This document shows positions 51,308-59,674 of a stretch of 64,000 bases of DNA, one piece after another (position 1 is the first letter of the stretch; each line of letters begins with the position of its first letter). A model generated the notes under the pieces. The model was not told the origin of the DNA, searched no databases, and saw only the letters and a list, made by a program, of their open reading frames with translations. This stretch comes from JADLHS01 sp036274115 (GTDB lineage Bacteria > Verrucomicrobiota > Verrucomicrobiia > Limisphaerales > JADLHS01): the NCBI GenBank assembly GCA_036274115.1, contig DASUGI010000036.1, forward strand, positions 1 through 64,000, in the 5' to 3' direction. The translations under genes were made by a program, and so were the position numbers.

Positions 51308-54022
51308 TTACCGCGCCCCGCTGTCGGGATGGAAAGCATTGAGCGCCGTAAGCGTCACCGGGCCGATCAAGCCGGATTCGGTTAACGGCCAGGTTGCCGC
51401 GTTAAACGGACGGTAATCCTGATTCACGATATTGATGTCGCGAAAATTCTGCCATTTGACGCCGCGCTGGTCCAGGTCACGGATTCGATTGGCGCTGACG
51501 TTTGTCACTTCCACCTCCAACTCGTTGCCAGTCGCCCTCAAATTGTCCACAACAACCCTGAACGGCGACACAATATCCGTTCCGTAGTCTCGGCCATTCA
51601 AGCGTACGCGTGCGCTCTGACATACTTTGCCCAGGTCCAATGCATACGACTTTCCGCCGGCATCGGGCGGTGCATCAAACTTGATCGCGAAACAGGCTGT
51701 GCCGGCAAAGCGCTTCGCTTCATCACCGCCGAGTTCCGTCCATGAGGCGAGATTCGTTGTGTTTAGCGCCGATGGGAGCGTCGGTCCTCCGGAAAGGAAT
51801 TCCAGCTTCCACGCTCCGGAAACGGGCATGGGCTGTCGACCATCGCCGCGCCAATAAGTCCAGGGCGGGCCGGCAATCGTTTCCTTCTCAAACGCACGAA
51901 CAACCACTGACTCGCCGGGTTGAAGTTCAAGGCAAACTTCGGACTGATTTGCACTCGCGTTGCGCAGAGCGCCCAGACCAGCACGTCCCGTCATTGGATC
52001 CATAAGCACAGCGGACTTTGCCGACATCGCCAGCGGGACCCAGCCAATGATCGGAACATCACTGCGATTCGCGATGAAATAGTAGCGTCCCCCTTCGAAC
52101 GAGCGGCGGATAAAAAACACGTCCTTGTGATCTACCATCGGCTCACGGGCAATCTTTGCCGCAGCCAATGCCGGCTCAACTTCACCGACTACCAGAAGAC
52201 CTTGTTCGCCCAGCCCCTTCAACTTTGCCCGGCGTTTGTCCAGATCACCAAGGCCCGGAACGTCCTTGGGAAGCCGGGCTTCGAAAATCACTGTTGCGCC
52301 GGCCTTCGCCAGGGCGACCAGCTTTTCCATGGTTGATGACGGAATCACCTCGCAGGGCGGCACAACAATCGCCGCGTAGGTGCCGCCAGCGACCTTGATT
52401 CTGTTCCTGGTCGCCTTCGCATCGGCAAGCTGGCGATCGGAAATAAAGTCAAACGAGAAGCCGCGTTTCCAAAGGTGTTCAGCGGTTCTGGCAACGGGTT
52501 GTCCTTCAAACCAGCCGCGCGCGTGAATGGTCAGGTGAGGCAACAATGGTTCGGCCGGAGCCTTCTGCCAGAAATCATGGATCGGCCAATAAACCAAAAC
52601 ATCATTGTCCGGCTGGCCCGCCTGCAAAACCGACTGACATCGAGCCACGTATTCGTTGAGCACACGGGCATCGTGCCACACGGAGTTACGCGGGTTCATT
52701 TGATAGCTCGCGTAAAACACCCAGCCCGGCCAGCCCGCTTCATCCGGGGAATAGCACGTGCCGTGGTAAAAAATGTGGTTTACGCCCGACACAAACAGGT
52801 CATCCACCAGATACTTCATATCGGCGAGAGTCTCGGTGAAATGCTCCTTGAGCCACGTGCCGGTCTCAGAGCTGGTCAATTTGCGACCCGTCACGTGCGC
52901 CGCAGATGAAGCGAACTTTGAGATGAGCTTGTTGCGGTCGAGCCGGAACATCTCCGTCTCCGGCACGTCGGCCAACGCATAAAGGTCGAGAAGGTTTCCC
53001 GGCGAACCATGCGCTTCATTGCGCGTGATGAAGCCGCGCTGGTGCGACCACCGAATCCATTGCGGCAACGACTCTTCAATCATGATGTCGGAGACCGTTT
53101 CGCGATAGTCGGCCAGGACACGCGCCGAACGTTCATCCTTCTGTTTCCCAAACAGGGCCGGCAACTCGTTCTGCAACTTGTAACCGCGACGTCTTTCGAA
53201 CTGCTGGAAAAAATCCGGCGCCCAGTCGGATTTGTATTCATAGGAGTCGTGATACTGCGCGCGCGGTTTCAAGCCCTGATACCTGGCAAAGGCTTCGGTG
53301 TAGCTACGCAGGAAAACGGGCATCGCCTCGGGATAAATCAAGTTGAGCATTGGGCCCTCTCCGCCGGGAGACGCGCGCTTCACTTTCTGGCCATTGAGCT
53401 TCTGAGAGATCGCGTAAATTTTCCACGTTCCATCCGGGACGACCCAATCTACGTTGCCATCGGATGCAATCTTCTTTGTCAGATCAACCGGCTTGCCACT
53501 ACTCGGGTATGCCACCAAAGCCTGGGTTTTCTTTCGATCGAACTTCTCAGCGAGTCTCGCCCCGGCAGCCAGGTCGAGGGTTTTAACGACGACATTTGCG
53601 TTGCCCTCCGCTTCCCCCACGTGGGGGCCACCGCCAAAACACCAACCCGTTCCCGTAGTCATATCGATCCCGAGATCGAGTCGTTTGGCTTCCCGCACCG
53701 TGTAATCCAGCATCTCCATCCAGCGGGGCGAGAGGTAATCGATGTAATTGGTTTCCCACCCTCTCGCGCCGTAAATGGGAATGATATGAACGCCACCATA
53801 GCCGGCATTGGCATATCGCGTGAGTTCCCGGGTGAGATTGGTCTGGTCCACCGCGCTGCCCATCCACCACCAGTAGGCCCACGGACGTTGTTCCCGAGTA
53901 ATCGTCGGCCACGAAAGCGCGTCATTCGCCGACACTCGGGATGCCGCTCCGAGGAGAATGATCGTGATAACCAGGCAACGCGCGACAGCTCGGGTCCGTT
54001 GGACGTTGGAGTTTTGCTTCAT
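51308..54022 (-). CDS. Secreted alpha-L-rhamnosidase-like glycosidase, GH106
   Basis: The 904-residue protein has a signal peptide (CLVITIILLGAASRVSA). The N-terminal barrel begins RPWAYWWWMGSAVDQTNLTRELTRYANAGYGGVHIIPIYG, and the GH106 blocks YHDSYEYKSDW, RNEAHGSPGNLLDLYA and SSETGTW carry the candidate catalytic glutamates. VNHIFYHGTCYSP and a C-terminal jelly-roll (YALDLGKVCQSARVRLNGRD) complete the family layout. It should release alpha-L-rhamnose from rhamnogalacturonan I. It lies 56 bp after the prepilin-like gene and 98 bp before the CE12-GH27 fusion; the latter gap shows no gene. Confidence 0.9.
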   Translation of the reverse strand: MKQNSNVQRTRAVARCLVITIILLGAASRVSANDALSWPTITREQRPWAYWWWMGSAVDQTNLTRELTRYANAGYGGVHIIPIYGARGWETNYIDYLSPRWMEMLDYTVREAKRLDLGIDMTTGTGWCFGGGPHVGEAEGNANVVVKTLDLAAGARLAEKFDRKKTQALVAYPSSGKPVDLTKKIASDGNVDWVVPDGTWKIYAISQKLNGQKVKRASPGGEGPMLNLIYPEAMPVFLRSYTEAFARYQGLKPRAQYHDSYEYKSDWAPDFFQQFERRRGYKLQNELPALFGKQKDERSARVLADYRETVSDIMIEESLPQWIRWSHQRGFITRNEAHGSPGNLLDLYALADVPETEMFRLDRNKLISKFASSAAHVTGRKLTSSETGTWLKEHFTETLADMKYLVDDLFVSGVNHIFYHGTCYSPDEAGWPGWVFYASYQMNPRNSVWHDARVLNEYVARCQSVLQAGQPDNDVLVYWPIHDFWQKAPAEPLLPHLTIHARGWFEGQPVARTAEHLWKRGFSFDFISDRQLADAKATRNRIKVAGGTYAAIVVPPCEVIPSSTMEKLVALAKAGATVIFEARLPKDVPGLGDLDKRRAKLKGLGEQGLLVVGEVEPALAAAKIAREPMVDHKDVFFIRRSFEGGRYYFIANRSDVPIIGWVPLAMSAKSAVLMDPMTGRAGLGALRNASANQSEVCLELQPGESVVVRAFEKETIAGPPWTYWRGDGRQPMPVSGAWKLEFLSGGPTLPSALNTTNLASWTELGGDEAKRFAGTACFAIKFDAPPDAGGKSYALDLGKVCQSARVRLNGRDYGTDIVSPFRVVVDNLRATGNELEVEVTNVSANRIRDLDQRGVKWQNFRDINIVNQDYRPFNAATWPLTESGLIGPVTLTALNAFHPDSGAR

Positions 54023-54078
54023 GAATCCCTTAATGGACGCGCCCCATGGGAACGGTGTTCACTTGACTGCGACCTGGT

Positions 54079-54906
54079 TCACGGACCGCCATCGATCAAG
54101 TTGCAGAGTCGTTCGACATCTGCAGTGTTGTCCTGGAGCAATTCTCCTTTGCTTATCAGATTCCAAATCGCCGGCTTCTTCGCGAACTGCACGCTGCCGT
54201 CGGTCATAAGGGAATTAAGTCCCTTGTCGCGGAAGTGCGGTATAGTATCCACCGTAGCGCCATTGCCAATAAGATCGAGTCCGAAAACCTTCGTGCCGAG
54301 CATTTGTCCCGTCTTACGAAACCGGCGGTGATAGTCGGTTGGGCCGGGTCGCGTCCCACCGTTGACGACACGAGGATTAAAGCTGTAACTGGAGCGGATA
54401 TAAGGGTTCTCTTGGAACTCTGGCATCGCGGGCGTCGTTAGCAACGGTGAGTAGTGAGCCGCACTGTAAGCAGAACGCCTCGACGTCAGCGCCGGACAGA
54501 ACATCATGCTGCCATCCCCAATCAGGTTGAACACGTAAAGGTAACCCAAATTATCCACGACGAAATTGGGTGTCGGGAAGACTTTTGGCACGCGCACGCC
54601 GCCCATATTACCAGAAAGCGCGTAGCGAGTGGCTTCAATGTTGCCTACCACATCCTCCTCTCCGATCCCCCGTCCAGCCCGCCAAGGCGGCAACTTGGCG
54701 CTGTGGTCTTCGGCGTAGAAAAGGGTCGCCATATACACCTGACGCAGGTTCGAAGCACAGTTAACGCGGCGCGCCTTGTCTTTCGCCTTGGCCAGGGCCG
54801 GCAACAGCAATGCAGCCAGAATGGCGATGATGGCGATGACCACAAGCAATTCGATCAAGGTGAATCCTTCCAGTCGCCGGGGTCGCGATATGGCCGCTGA
54901 TTGCAT
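54079..54906 (-). CDS. Prepilin-like protein (second copy)
   Basis: The 275-residue protein has the leader GFTLIELLVVIAIIAILAALLLPAL, with cleavage after Gly, and the following KAKDKARRVNCASNLRQVYMAT is typical of this pilin-like family. The C-terminal motif is HFRDKGLNSLMTDGSVQFAKK, with His and Asp-Gly 10 residues apart. The rest is not similar in detail to the copy at 25.9 kb, which means the pair is an ancient duplication or two independent family members. It sits between the second beta-strand repeat gene and GH106, in the same direction. Confidence 0.88.
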   Translation of the reverse strand: MQSAAISRPRRLEGFTLIELLVVIAIIAILAALLLPALAKAKDKARRVNCASNLRQVYMATLFYAEDHSAKLPPWRAGRGIGEEDVVGNIEATRYALSGNMGGVRVPKVFPTPNFVVDNLGYLYVFNLIGDGSMMFCPALTSRRSAYSAAHYSPLLTTPAMPEFQENPYIRSSYSFNPRVVNGGTRPGPTDYHRRFRKTGQMLGTKVFGLDLIGNGATVDTIPHFRDKGLNSLMTDGSVQFAKKPAIWNLISKGELLQDNTADVERLCNLIDGGP

Positions 54907-54957
54907 AATTTGCTTCGACGTCTGTTCCGTTCAACCTCGAACCGGGCATCATCAAAC

Positions 54958-54990
54958 GGCAGAGGCGCCGTTGGTGCGACGCCCCTGCTT
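54958..54990 (-). terminator. Possible attenuator/terminator hairpin after the second beta-strand repeat gene
   Basis: On the minus strand GCAGGGGCG and CGCCTCTGC form a nearly perfect 9-bp stem, but only CGTTTG follows, so termination would be weak. Some reading into the prepilin-like gene is expected. The remaining sequence from 54907 to 55028 shows no gene. Confidence 0.5.
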
Positions 54991-55028
54991 GAAACTTTAA
55001 TTGTAAATCAGTCCCAAGAGCCCTCTTA

Positions 55029-58000
55029 TCACGGCAATGTCAGCCGATAGAATACGGCGGGATTGGCCGGATTCAACGGGATGAACACCTCATTAGTCGT
55101 TTCGCTGTTGGGCACGTTAACCCAACCGTTGTTCAGCCCCACGTTCAGAGTATTCGTCTGGCCCTGGAGCACCCAACCGATGTAGTTGGCCGGCCACTGC
55201 AAGTGGAGTTGGCTGCCCACCACGCTGAAGGTGATGTTTGTGGGCGTGGTCGAAACACAGGAAGTACCGGTCACCGAGATGGTCCCGTTCACTCCCAGGT
55301 TGCTGGTGTTCCAACTCAACGTGGGACAATTCAAGTTCGGCAGGGTGATGGAAGAAAACGTGCCGCTGATGGTACCGGCGAAGAGTTGAAATGTGTCTCC
55401 CGGGGCGAGAATGCCGCCGATATTGGTGACGACCAGGTCGCCTCCGAACGTGACAGACGTTGCGGCCAAACGATCACTGTTGGGCGTTGTCCCGCGACTG
55501 ACCTCCATCGTCGTGACGCCCCCCAGCTGAGCTGAGCCATTAACAGTAAGCACACCAGTGGAGAAGCCCGGCATGAGTTGCCCATTGGCCCCGAGAACAA
55601 GATTGCCCTGAAGCGTGCCGTCACCGCGCAGCACCTGATTCGTGTCGCCGGCACCCAAGGTCAACGTTCCATCCGTGCGTGCCGAAACATTCAACACACC
55701 CGGCGCAACCAGCACGATATTCGTGCTGACGTCGGGATGGGAAGAACCTGTCAAAGCCATCACGCCGTTGCTGACCGTCGTCGAACCGCGGTAGGACAGG
55801 GTTGCATTATTCAAGGTCCAGGTCCCTGATCCGACCTTGGTAAGGGCAGTATAGCGGCCCAATTGAGCGAAGCTCGACCCGTCGCTGACAACACCTTCAA
55901 ACGTCGTGCTGGTGTTCAATCCTCCCACCAACCAGGTAACCGTGCCGTTCCCCGATTGCTGTGCGCTGAACGTGCCTGTGCCTGTGACCGCACCCAGGGA
56001 ATTGACTGAGGCATTCCGGGGCTGGAGAAAACCGCCGCCGGCGGTGACCAGATCCCAAACGGCGTTGGTGCTGCCCGTGGCATTGTTGCCGCCACCCGAG
56101 TTGAAGCGGAGTCCACCAAGACCCTGGTTGGTAATGTTCCCGGAGATGTTGGAAATATCCCGGTTCAGAGTGATCAAGGCATTTGCTGAGTTCGGCTTGT
56201 CGAAGAGAATATTCACGTTCGTGCCAAAAACCGGAATATCGATGTTTCGGTTGGCCGTGCCCGTGTTCAGGAAAACGGCGTTCGTTATGATCACCAACTG
56301 GCCGACGTTGTTGAACACATCCGCGTTGAGGGTCACAGTGGCTTGCTCCACGCGCAGGCCGCCGCCGATGCCAGCGGCATTACCATTATTGTTTCCAAAC
56401 GAGGCATTGGAGCGCACGGTCAAACCACCCGAGTAGGTGCTCGCCCCCGAAAGGTTGACCGGGCCCACACCGCTCACGACCACGTTGCCCGTCCCGTGAA
56501 TTGGATTGGCCGCGGTCTGCGGACCCACCGCGAGGTTAAAGAGAATCGTGCCATGGTTGGTGACGACCCCCGTGCCGATCATACCGTCCGCCACCCCGTC
56601 GCCAATTTCCAATGTTCCCCCATCTATGCGGGTCAGCCCGGTGTAAAGATTCTGATTCACGATCGTGAGCTTGTTGTTGCCTTGCTTAATTAAAGTCCCT
56701 TCACCCGCAATTGAACCTGCTCCGGCAAATTTATAAGCGAGGCTCGAGTTGTTGACCGTTACCGAAAGCGGCGAAACGAACGCAGACACATCAATCGTCG
56801 TTGCCCCCGTGGCGGTATCGTCGAAACGCACTTTCGCACCGTCGTAGTAGTTGGTGACCTGACCAGAGCCAACGACGCGCCAGACTTGATTTGCCGGGTT
56901 GTCAATGTCCCAAATCCCTGCACCATCGCCAATCCACTGGAGGGTATTGTCGAACGTCTCCGTGATGGTCAGCGTTACTCGCTTATTGACGGTGTCGTCG
57001 TTAATAGTAAAGCCCGTGACATGCGGAGGCACGGTGCCCGGAACGAAAGTGCCAGTGCCACTCCGACTGTTGTATTGAAGGAGCGTAATCGTACCCAGAG
57101 TCAGGTTGTCTCCGATAACATTCACAGTGACGTCGCCGTTCAAGGCAAGATTACCTGTGTTGGTTACAACCGCGGCACTTGGATTGCCGAATCCGGCAAA
57201 ATTGGCGTCGAAGGTTCCCGCCTGACCGTACGACAGACTGCTGATGGTGAGCGTCGCACCCGGACTGCTCATCAAAACACCAAAGCCTTCCGCAGCATCC
57301 TGCAGGATGTAGTCTCCGGTGGCCCTTGAAGCCGTGCCCACGACCAGCTTGCCGGCGGTGGATACCGTTGGCGCGGAGTAGGTGTTTGAACCGCGCAAAG
57401 TCAGCGTGCCACCAAAACCGATGTTGGTGATGGCACCGGGGCCTCGGATTGGACCAGGCACATCGAGATTGCCACCGCCTCCGCGTGCGAAGATCAAGGT
57501 ACTGTAATTCGTGACCGGTCCGGTCCCGATGGCGCCGGAGTCACTGAAACCATCGCCGATTTGAAGGACGCCATTACTGATGGTGGTGGAACCGCTGAAA
57601 GTATTGTTTCCCGTCAGGATCAATGTGCCGGCACCGAGCTTGATCAGCCCGGCCGGTCCGGCAGCGTTTCCAATGACTCCGGCAAACGTAGCGGTATCGG
57701 TTGGTTGCGTATGCACGGCGCCCACTTCATAAAACAGTGTGAACGCGGCTGAAGCACTACCATTCAGGAACGCCTGCGGGTTTTCGCCGGACAATACGCC
57801 CATACGCATGTTCGTGTTCGACGTGAGTTGCCGGTAATAGAAGAAGGCTATTGGCGTGGTGCCGCTGAAGTTTACTCGGGCATCGGGATATCCGGCCGGA
57901 TTTCCGACCCGGAATGTATTGTCTGCATTCGGACTGGAAGGTCCGATGTCCAACAACCCCGTGAACGCCGACCAGTCGCCCACGACATTACCGCGAACAT

Positions 58001-58778
58001 AGCGGGCGCGAACATTGAACGTGCCACTGCCCGTGAGATTACCACCCAGGCCATTTCCGGGTGCAGCCGAGTTGTCCCCTGCGGCACCGGAAAACCGGAC
58101 TGGAAGCACAATTGTTCCAACTCCGCCTTCCGGGACATGCAGGCTGCCATTCACATTCCCGTATTGCGGCGTGGTGTTGACCGCCGGCTGGAGATTCACG
58201 GTTCCATTGATGAAAGTGAATGAAGTGATGCTGTTCAAAGCAAGCGTATTGGCGTCATTGTCCGCATCAACGTTAATCCCCTGGACCTGGATCGTTCCAT
58301 TGCTCAGGACGACGTCGCCAGTGATTGTGTTTGCCAGGTTGGTGTTCTCTTTAAACAAATTCAGAGTCCCTCCGCCATCAAGCACAAAGCCATTCGCGCC
58401 GGCCAGCACCACCTGTCGGAGTGTTGCCGGCGTCCCGAGCGCAGGATCAACGTAAATGACCGGCTTGCTGCCCCCCGCCAGCGTTAAGACATTGGCATCA
58501 TTGTTATCGTTGGTGATCGTGTAGGCGCCTTGCACGAATCTCAATTCGGCAATGGTCCGCGAGGAATCGAGGCTCACCTCAACGGCGGCGGCCAGTTCAT
58601 TGCTGAACGTGGCAACATTTCCAGAACCGCTGGCAACCACGTTGTTTAACCAGTTTGTGGGTTCGCTCCAAATGCTATTGAAGGCGTTCGTCCACATTCC
58701 ATTTTGAGCGTGACCGGTCATGGCGCCAACAAGTGTCAACGCGCACAGCGTGGCTTTAAGAGATAAGTGGAGTTTCAT
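55029..58778 (-). CDS. Giant secreted beta-strand repeat protein (second copy)
   Basis: Started at MKLHLSLKATLCALTLVGAMTGHA, with AAGGA placed 6 bp before the ATG, the protein has about 1249 residues and a signal peptide. It is built of autotransporter-associated beta-strand repeats (GPAGLIKLGAGTLILTGNNTFSG, VVSGVGPVNLSGASTYSGG, TKVGSGTWTLNNATLSYRG) and ends with GDTFQLFAGTISGTF and the shared C-terminal domain. It is the first structural gene behind the two-component genes of the rhamnogalacturonan locus. Like the copy at 26.9 kb it has no translocator barrel and lies beside a prepilin-like gene. Confidence 0.87.
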   Translation of the reverse strand: MKLHLSLKATLCALTLVGAMTGHAQNGMWTNAFNSIWSEPTNWLNNVVASGSGNVATFSNELAAAVEVSLDSSRTIAELRFVQGAYTITNDNNDANVLTLAGGSKPVIYVDPALGTPATLRQVVLAGANGFVLDGGGTLNLFKENTNLANTITGDVVLSNGTIQVQGINVDADNDANTLALNSITSFTFINGTVNLQPAVNTTPQYGNVNGSLHVPEGGVGTIVLPVRFSGAAGDNSAAPGNGLGGNLTGSGTFNVRARYVRGNVVGDWSAFTGLLDIGPSSPNADNTFRVGNPAGYPDARVNFSGTTPIAFFYYRQLTSNTNMRMGVLSGENPQAFLNGSASAAFTLFYEVGAVHTQPTDTATFAGVIGNAAGPAGLIKLGAGTLILTGNNTFSGSTTISNGVLQIGDGFSDSGAIGTGPVTNYSTLIFARGGGGNLDVPGPIRGPGAITNIGFGGTLTLRGSNTYSAPTVSTAGKLVVGTASRATGDYILQDAAEGFGVLMSSPGATLTISSLSYGQAGTFDANFAGFGNPSAAVVTNTGNLALNGDVTVNVIGDNLTLGTITLLQYNSRSGTGTFVPGTVPPHVTGFTINDDTVNKRVTLTITETFDNTLQWIGDGAGIWDIDNPANQVWRVVGSGQVTNYYDGAKVRFDDTATGATTIDVSAFVSPLSVTVNNSSLAYKFAGAGSIAGEGTLIKQGNNKLTIVNQNLYTGLTRIDGGTLEIGDGVADGMIGTGVVTNHGTILFNLAVGPQTAANPIHGTGNVVVSGVGPVNLSGASTYSGGLTVRSNASFGNNNGNAAGIGGGLRVEQATVTLNADVFNNVGQLVIITNAVFLNTGTANRNIDIPVFGTNVNILFDKPNSANALITLNRDISNISGNITNQGLGGLRFNSGGGNNATGSTNAVWDLVTAGGGFLQPRNASVNSLGAVTGTGTFSAQQSGNGTVTWLVGGLNTSTTFEGVVSDGSSFAQLGRYTALTKVGSGTWTLNNATLSYRGSTTVSNGVMALTGSSHPDVSTNIVLVAPGVLNVSARTDGTLTLGAGDTNQVLRGDGTLQGNLVLGANGQLMPGFSTGVLTVNGSAQLGGVTTMEVSRGTTPNSDRLAATSVTFGGDLVVTNIGGILAPGDTFQLFAGTISGTFSSITLPNLNCPTLSWNTSNLGVNGTISVTGTSCVSTTPTNITFSVVGSQLHLQWPANYIGWVLQGQTNTLNVGLNNGWVNVPNSETTNEVFIPLNPANPAVFYRLTLP
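55032..55247 (-). other. Conserved C-terminal domain, copy 4
   Basis: The last 72 codons read LHLQWPANYIGWVLQGQTN, then GLNNGWVNVPNSETTN, FIPL and finally VFYRLTLP. Compared with the other three copies the spacing is identical to copies 2 and 3, although the gene is on the opposite strand and 19-21 kb away. Confidence 0.75.
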
Positions 58779-58953
58779 GATGTCCTTGGGTTGGTTCGGC
58801 GTGCGGGTTACCACAAGCCTCGACAATCTGGCGATAGCCAGGCGCCCCGCGCGGAAAGTTCGAGTGACTTGAACAGGTAACATGGGATGGGGGCACTCTC
58901 ACATACACCATCGGAGCGTTCCATCCCCATTTCTGGTGACGTGCAGCCCACGA

Positions 58954-59616
58954 TTAGCGGCTCGGCGAAGGCGCCACAACACGTACCGTTCCTCGCCCCA
59001 GATGTTTGGCCACTGCTTCCGTGCGCGAACGCACATGCAATTTTTCGTAAATCTTCCGGATATGCGTATGTACGGTGTCGTAGCTGATCGCCATGGCGTC
59101 GGCGATTTCCTTGTAGAGAAAGCCTTTAGCCAGATGATCCAGCACTTCTTTCTCGCGCGGAGTGAGATTTTCAAACTCGCGTGACGAGGTCCCGCTTTGT
59201 TGAAACGATGCCACCACCTTGCGGGCGATGTGACCTGTCATGGGAGAGCCGCCCCCATGCACTTCCCGAACCGCGGCCAGCAACTCTGCCGGAGGAGTTT
59301 GCTTCAACAAATAACCTGTCGCGCCCGCCGACAATGCCTGGAAGATCAAGTCGGTATTCTCGTAGACGGTCAGCATCATCACCTGCGTATCCGGCAACAG
59401 CGGCTTGAGTTGGCACACACATTCAACCCCATTCATGCCCGGCAGATTAATGTCCATGAGCACCACGTCCGGTTTGGCTTTGGGTAATGCGGTGATGGCT
59501 TCCTCGCCGGTGGGATGCTCGCTGACGCAATTGAAGCCATCAGACAATTCAATCAATCGCGCCAGGCTCGTGCGCACGCGGGTGTTATCCTCCACGATGG
59601 ACACACGAATACTCAT
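58954..59616 (-). CDS. NarL/FixJ-type response regulator
   Basis: Started at MSIRVSIVEDNTRVRTSL the protein has about 220 residues; an ATG 14 codons upstream (59658) is also possible. The receiver domain has the acidic pair E-D near residue 9, phospho-acceptor D55 in VVLMDINLPG and the Lys of GYLLKQTPP. A LuxR-type HTH ends the protein (LTPREKEVLDHLAKGFLYKEIADAMAISYDTVHTHIRKIYEKL). It is 58 bp downstream of the histidine kinase gene, and should activate the following operon, beginning with the beta-strand repeat gene 175 bp further on. Confidence 0.95.
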   Translation of the reverse strand: MSIRVSIVEDNTRVRTSLARLIELSDGFNCVSEHPTGEEAITALPKAKPDVVLMDINLPGMNGVECVCQLKPLLPDTQVMMLTVYENTDLIFQALSAGATGYLLKQTPPAELLAAVREVHGGGSPMTGHIARKVVASFQQSGTSSREFENLTPREKEVLDHLAKGFLYKEIADAMAISYDTVHTHIRKIYEKLHVRSRTEAVAKHLGRGTVRVVAPSPSR

Positions 59617-59674
59617 GGCGTTGCATTTCCGGTTGGCAGATTCATTCGGTGCAGTCATGGTCTGGCAAAATTCG

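Noticed and set aside
53009..54331. Plus-strand open frame across GH106 and the second prepilin-like gene (440 codons)
   Set aside because: It spans the 3' end of one confirmed gene and the 5' end of another on the opposite strand and has no recognisable domain.
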